From assembly GCA_000759755.1 (NCBI GenBank), contig BBMW01000022.1, positions 24,441 through 88,440 on the forward strand: a DNA stretch of 64,000 nucleotides, read 5' to 3'. Position numbers and translations under genes: made by a program. Shown here piece after piece: positions 60,946 through 64,000 of this stretch. The notes below the pieces were generated by a model. The model did no database searches, had not been told where the DNA came from, and worked only from the letters and a program-made list of their open reading frames with translations. The number at the start of each line of letters is the position of its first letter. Within the stretch, counting starts at the first letter, position 1. Source of the stretch: Citrobacter werkmanii NBRC 105721 (GTDB lineage: Bacteria; Pseudomonadota; Gammaproteobacteria; Enterobacterales; Enterobacteriaceae).

Positions 60946-62466
60946 ATGTCACTATCGATTGTTCACACCCGCGCTGCGCTTGGCGTGAATGCGCCAGCCA
61001 TTACCATTGAGGTACATATCAGCAATGGTCTGCCTGGTTTAACCATGGTGGGATTGCCAGAAACTACGGTGAAAGAGGCTCGCGATCGGGTTCGTAGTGC
61101 GATTATTAATAGTGGTTATGAATTCCCGGCCAAGAAGATAACCATTAACCTCGCTCCTGCCGATCTTCCCAAAGAAGGAGGACGATATGATTTACCTATC
61201 GCAGTGGCGCTTCTGGCCGCTTCTGAGCAGCTTACAGCCCATAATCTCGATACCTACGAGCTGGTAGGTGAATTAGCGCTTACAGGCACGCTACGCGGCG
61301 TTCCAGGAGCGATTTCAAGCGCAACCGAAGCAATACGCGCAGGCAGGAGAATTATTCTCGCAAAAGAGAATGCCGCTGAAGTCGGACTAATACATGGTGA
61401 AGGGTGTCTGATTGCCGATCACCTACAGTCCGTATGCGCATTTCTCGAAGGGAAGCATGATTTAGACAGACCGTTATCTGCAGACTTCACGCCAGAGCCA
61501 TTAGCCGATGATCTGAGCGATGTCATCGGTCAGGAACAAGGCAAACGCGGGCTGGAGCTCACTGCGGCTGGCGGTCACAACCTGCTGCTTATCGGCCCTC
61601 CGGGGACGGGAAAGACCATGCTGGCCAGTCGCCTCAGAGGGCTGCTTCCGCCTCTTAGCAACGATGAGGCACTGGAAAGTGCTGCGATACTCAGCCTGGT
61701 CAATTCCGCTACGATACAAAAACAGTGGAAGCAGCGCCCTTTTCGCTCACCGCATCACAGTGCCTCGTTAACCGCTATGGTAGGCGGTGGGTCTATTCCT
61801 GCGCCGGGAGAGATCTCTCTGGCGCATAACGGCATACTATTTCTGGACGAATTACCTGAGTTTGAGCGGCGCACGTTGGATGCCCTGCGTGAACCTATCG
61901 AGTCCGGGCAAATCCATTTATCCCGCACTCGGGCTAAAATAACCTACCCTGCGCGCTTTCAACTCATTGCTGCAATGAATCCCAGCCCAACGGGTCATTA
62001 TCAGGGGAACCATAACCGCTGCACCCCAGAACAAACGCTGCGTTACCTCAACCGATTATCAGGACCGTTTCTTGACCGTTTCGATCTCTCCCTCGAAATC
62101 CCTTTGCCTCCGCCCGGCATACTCAGCCAGAGCGCAGTGAAAGGGGAAGATAGCGCCACGGTGAAGCAACGCGTTATCGCCGCACAAGAGCGTCAGTATC
62201 GGCGACAAAATAAGTTAAACGCGCATCTGGGCAGTCAGGATATACATGAATATTGCCAACTTCGCAGTGATGATGCGCAGTGGCTTGAAGAGGCATTGGC
62301 ACATCTCGGATTATCTATCCGCGCGTGGCTGCGATTGATAAAGGTCGCCCGAACCATTGCGGATCTCGAGCAATGTGACCATATTACCCGTCAGCATTTG
62401 CAGGAGGCCATTGGGTATAGGGCGATCGACAGGTTACTCATTCATTTGCAGAAACTACTGACATAA
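60946..62466 (+). CDS. comM: ComM (YifB), Mg-chelatase-like AAA+ helicase
   Basis: A 506-residue protein of the ComM/YifB family. The N-terminal part is Lon-protease-like in fold. The AAA+ module has Walker A LLLIGPPGTGKTMLASRL near residues 214-231 and Walker B ILFLDELPEFERR. ComM orthologues extend branch migration of incoming DNA during transformation. The start at 60946 (MSLSIVHTRAALGV) has AGGAGG directly upstream; the longer frame from 60865 is not conserved. Confidence 0.96.
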   Translation: MSLSIVHTRAALGVNAPAITIEVHISNGLPGLTMVGLPETTVKEARDRVRSAIINSGYEFPAKKITINLAPADLPKEGGRYDLPIAVALLAASEQLTAHNLDTYELVGELALTGTLRGVPGAISSATEAIRAGRRIILAKENAAEVGLIHGEGCLIADHLQSVCAFLEGKHDLDRPLSADFTPEPLADDLSDVIGQEQGKRGLELTAAGGHNLLLIGPPGTGKTMLASRLRGLLPPLSNDEALESAAILSLVNSATIQKQWKQRPFRSPHHSASLTAMVGGGSIPAPGEISLAHNGILFLDELPEFERRTLDALREPIESGQIHLSRTRAKITYPARFQLIAAMNPSPTGHYQGNHNRCTPEQTLRYLNRLSGPFLDRFDLSLEIPLPPPGILSQSAVKGEDSATVKQRVIAAQERQYRRQNKLNAHLGSQDIHEYCQLRSDDAQWLEEALAHLGLSIRAWLRLIKVARTIADLEQCDHITRQHLQEAIGYRAIDRLLIHLQKLLT

Positions 62467-62489
62467 AAAAAGGGCTTTCGCCCTTTTTT
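62465..62489. terminator. Bidirectional terminator between comM and maoP
   Basis: AAAAAAAGGGC TTTC GCCCTTTTTTT between two convergent genes. Confidence 0.92.
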
Positions 62490-62490
62490 A

Positions 62491-62829
62491 TTAATCATCA
62501 GATTCGGTGTAGTCTTCTGCACCTTCCACCTGAGGTTTCCCACCAGACAGCGTGTGGAAACGTTTTGGACGCTTAATACGCGTCATATACTTAGACCACA
62601 CGCGTTCAGCTTCGGTAACCGGTTCACGTTCACCACGGCATACCGCAACAAACAGTTTTTCTTCTTCCGTTACCGGCTCACGTTTGCCCAGATCCAGCTC
62701 GTTGAAAGCATAACCGTGACGCTCAAGCAGTTGTGCTTCTTTAATGGTGAAATCACCATGACGGGAGAATCCACGGGGATAATATTTATTGTCGAAATAT
62801 CGATTAGTCGTCGTAAAGCTTTCCGCCAT
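62491..62829 (-). CDS. maoP: MaoP (YifE), Ori macrodomain organiser
   Basis: A 112-residue DUF413 protein. In E. coli it works with the nearby 17-base site maoS to constrain DNA movement of the Ori macrodomain. It begins [20 protein letters not shown] and has a conserved [13 protein letters not shown] segment. It is divergent from hdfR, and the 118 bases between them should hold maoS, which I did not locate. Confidence 0.94.
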   Translation of the reverse strand: MAESFTTTNRYFDNKYYPRGFSRHGDFTIKEAQLLERHGYAFNELDLGKREPVTEEEKLFVAVCRGEREPVTEAERVWSKYMTRIKRPKRFHTLSGGKPQVEGAEDYTESDD

Positions 62830-62947
62830 CCTGCACGCTCCTAATTCTTTGGCCGAGCTATTTATGGCGCGGAGTATTAGTTACGCTTGACAGAGCGTCA
62901 AACAAAAGATTTAAATCATCACGACAAATAATTTTATGGAGCGAGTT

Positions 62948-63781
62948 GTGGATACGGAATTGTTAAAAACTTTCCTGGAGGTTAGCCGGACACGCCACTT
63001 TGGCAGGGCTGCTGAAGCGCTCTATCTGACCCAATCAGCGGTTAGTTTTCGGATCAGACAACTGGAAAATCAATTGGGTGTAAATCTGTTCACCCGACAC
63101 AGAAACAATATCCGTTTAACCGCGGCGGGTGAGAAATTATTACCTTACGCTGAAACGCTGATGAATACGTGGCAAGCAGCACGCAAGGAGGTTGCGAATA
63201 CCTCGCGGCATAACGAGTTTTCAATTGGTGCCAGCGCATCCCTTTGGGAATGTATGCTTAATGACTGGTTGAGGCGTTTGTATCAGTCACAGGAGCCACA
63301 AACCAGCCTGCAGTTTGAAGCGAGAATCGCTCAACGACAGTCGTTAGTAAAGCAGCTACATGAACGACAGCTTGATCTACTGATCACCACCGAAACGCCC
63401 AAAATGGACGAATTTAGCAGCCAACTGTTGGGATATTTCACGCTGGCGCTCTATTGCAGTTCACCTTCGCAAACCAAAGATGAACTGAATTACCTACGCC
63501 TGGAATGGGGACCCGATTTTCAACAACACGAAGCGGGACTGATCGCGGGAGATGAAGTGCCGGTACTGACCACCAGTTCAGCAGAACTGGCCAGGCAGCA
63601 ACTTTCTGTCCTTAAGGGCTTTAGTTGGTTGCCCGTTAACTGGGCTAAAACAAAAAACGATCTACACACGGTTACCGACAGCATAACGCTGTCACGCCCT
63701 TTATATGCAGTCTGGCTGCAAAACAGCGACAAGCATGCACTTATTTGCGATCTGCTAAGAACAAGTATTCTGGAAGATTAG
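62948..63781 (+). CDS. hdfR: HdfR, LysR-type regulator
   Basis: A 277-residue LysR regulator that represses flhDC in E. coli and activates std or gltBD in other reports. The HTH is [20 protein letters not shown]. The start is taken as GTG at 62948 (then [11 protein letters not shown]) because GGAGCGA lies seven bases upstream and E. coli HdfR begins there; an ATG at 62936 without a ribosome binding site is the alternative. Confidence 0.95.
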   Translation: MDTELLKTFLEVSRTRHFGRAAEALYLTQSAVSFRIRQLENQLGVNLFTRHRNNIRLTAAGEKLLPYAETLMNTWQAARKEVANTSRHNEFSIGASASLWECMLNDWLRRLYQSQEPQTSLQFEARIAQRQSLVKQLHERQLDLLITTETPKMDEFSSQLLGYFTLALYCSSPSQTKDELNYLRLEWGPDFQQHEAGLIAGDEVPVLTTSSAELARQQLSVLKGFSWLPVNWAKTKNDLHTVTDSITLSRPLYAVWLQNSDKHALICDLLRTSILED

Positions 63782-63842
63782 AAAGCACTGGCAAGGATGC
63801 CAGAAGTAATACAGCAGAAAGGAATAGCTCAAATTGCAGATA

Positions 63843-63872
63843 AAAAAAATCCTTAGCAAGAATGCTAAGGAT
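63843..63872 (-). terminator. Terminator after trpT
   Basis: ATCCTTAGC ATTCTT GCTAAGGAT then a run of T on the minus strand, a few bases past the tRNA 3' end. Confidence 0.9.
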
Positions 63873-63878
63873 TGTTTC

Positions 63879-63954
63879 TGGCAGGGGCGGAGAGACTCGA
63901 ACTCGCGACACCCGGTTTTGGAGACCGGTGCTCTACCAACTGAGCTACGCCCCT
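63879..63954 (-). tRNA. trpT: tRNA-Trp (anticodon CCA)
   Basis: 76 bases including CCA. Acceptor AGGGGCG/CGCCCCT, anticodon loop CTCCAAA, T arm GAGTTCGAGTCTC. In relatives this is the last tRNA of an rRNA operon (rrnC-aspT-trpT), which would lie just outside the window. Confidence 0.97.
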
Positions 63955-63970
63955 AAATTTTTTTATCATT

Positions 63971-63992
63971 AAGCCTGCTTAGTAGCAGGCTT
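63971..63992. repeat. Inverted repeat upstream of trpT
   Basis: AAGCCTGCT TAGT AGCAGGCTT, perfect nine-base arms. It lies in the spacer before trpT on the minus strand, perhaps a processing hairpin between two tRNAs. Confidence 0.55.
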
Positions 63993-64000
63993 AATTTTCT

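Overview
This is an ordinary chromosomal stretch of an enterobacterium (Enterobacterales, family Enterobacteriaceae). Nearly every gene and its order match the metR-to-trpT part of the Escherichia coli map, read in the opposite direction. The species cannot be fixed by eye. It is not E. coli K-12-like in detail: yigF-yigG are missing between rarD and corA, aslA-aslB are missing between hemY and the tRNA cluster, ilvG is intact, fabV sits inside the ilv locus, and a regulator-phosphorylase-pnuC operon plus a second ppiC lie between rep and ppiC. This fits a Citrobacter/Salmonella-like relative, but that is inference. I see no prophage, insertion sequence, integron or CRISPR array.

Layout. 1-13.9 kb: the 3' part of metR, then yigM, pldB-yigL, rhtB/rhtC, recQ, pldA, yigI, rarD, corA with a long leader, and uvrD with a LexA box. 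13.2-20 kb: the lptM-dapF-yigA-xerC-yigB operon, cyaY, and cyaA starting at UUG. 20-24.1 kb: the hemCDXY haem operon, divergent from cyaA. 24.2-25 kb: the small RNA GlmZ and a four-tRNA operon (argX-hisR-leuT-proM). 25-26.5 kb: yifK. 26.7-39.6 kb: the complete enterobacterial common antigen operon, wecA to wecG. 39.8-44.7 kb: rho with its leader, trxA, rhlB and gppA. 44.8-46.8 kb: rep. 46.9-49.1 kb: the accessory Crp-like regulator, nucleoside phosphorylase and PnuC-like transporter. 49.3-49.9 kb: tandem parvulins. 50-60.6 kb: ilvC/ilvY, fabV, and the ilvLXGMEDA branched-chain amino acid operon with its attenuator. 60.9-64 kb: comM (yifB), maoP, hdfR and tRNA-Trp.

How genes work together. The wec genes make UDP-ManNAcA and TDP-Fuc4NAc, assemble the GlcNAc-ManNAcA-Fuc4NAc lipid-linked trisaccharide, flip it (WzxE) and polymerise it (WzyE, WzzE). 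The ilv genes cover isoleucine/valine synthesis from threonine and pyruvate. hemC-hemD make uroporphyrinogen III. rho, rep, uvrD, recQ and xerC serve transcription termination, replication restart, repair and dimer resolution.

The part least explained by the conserved map is the 46.9-49.9 kb island. A PnuC paralogue is translationally coupled to a uridine-phosphorylase-like enzyme whose uracil-reading residues are replaced, under a Cys-rich Crp/Fnr-type regulator. Many intergenic spaces hold REP/BIME elements, and two hold ERIC elements. One of the ERICs runs into the gppA start codon.
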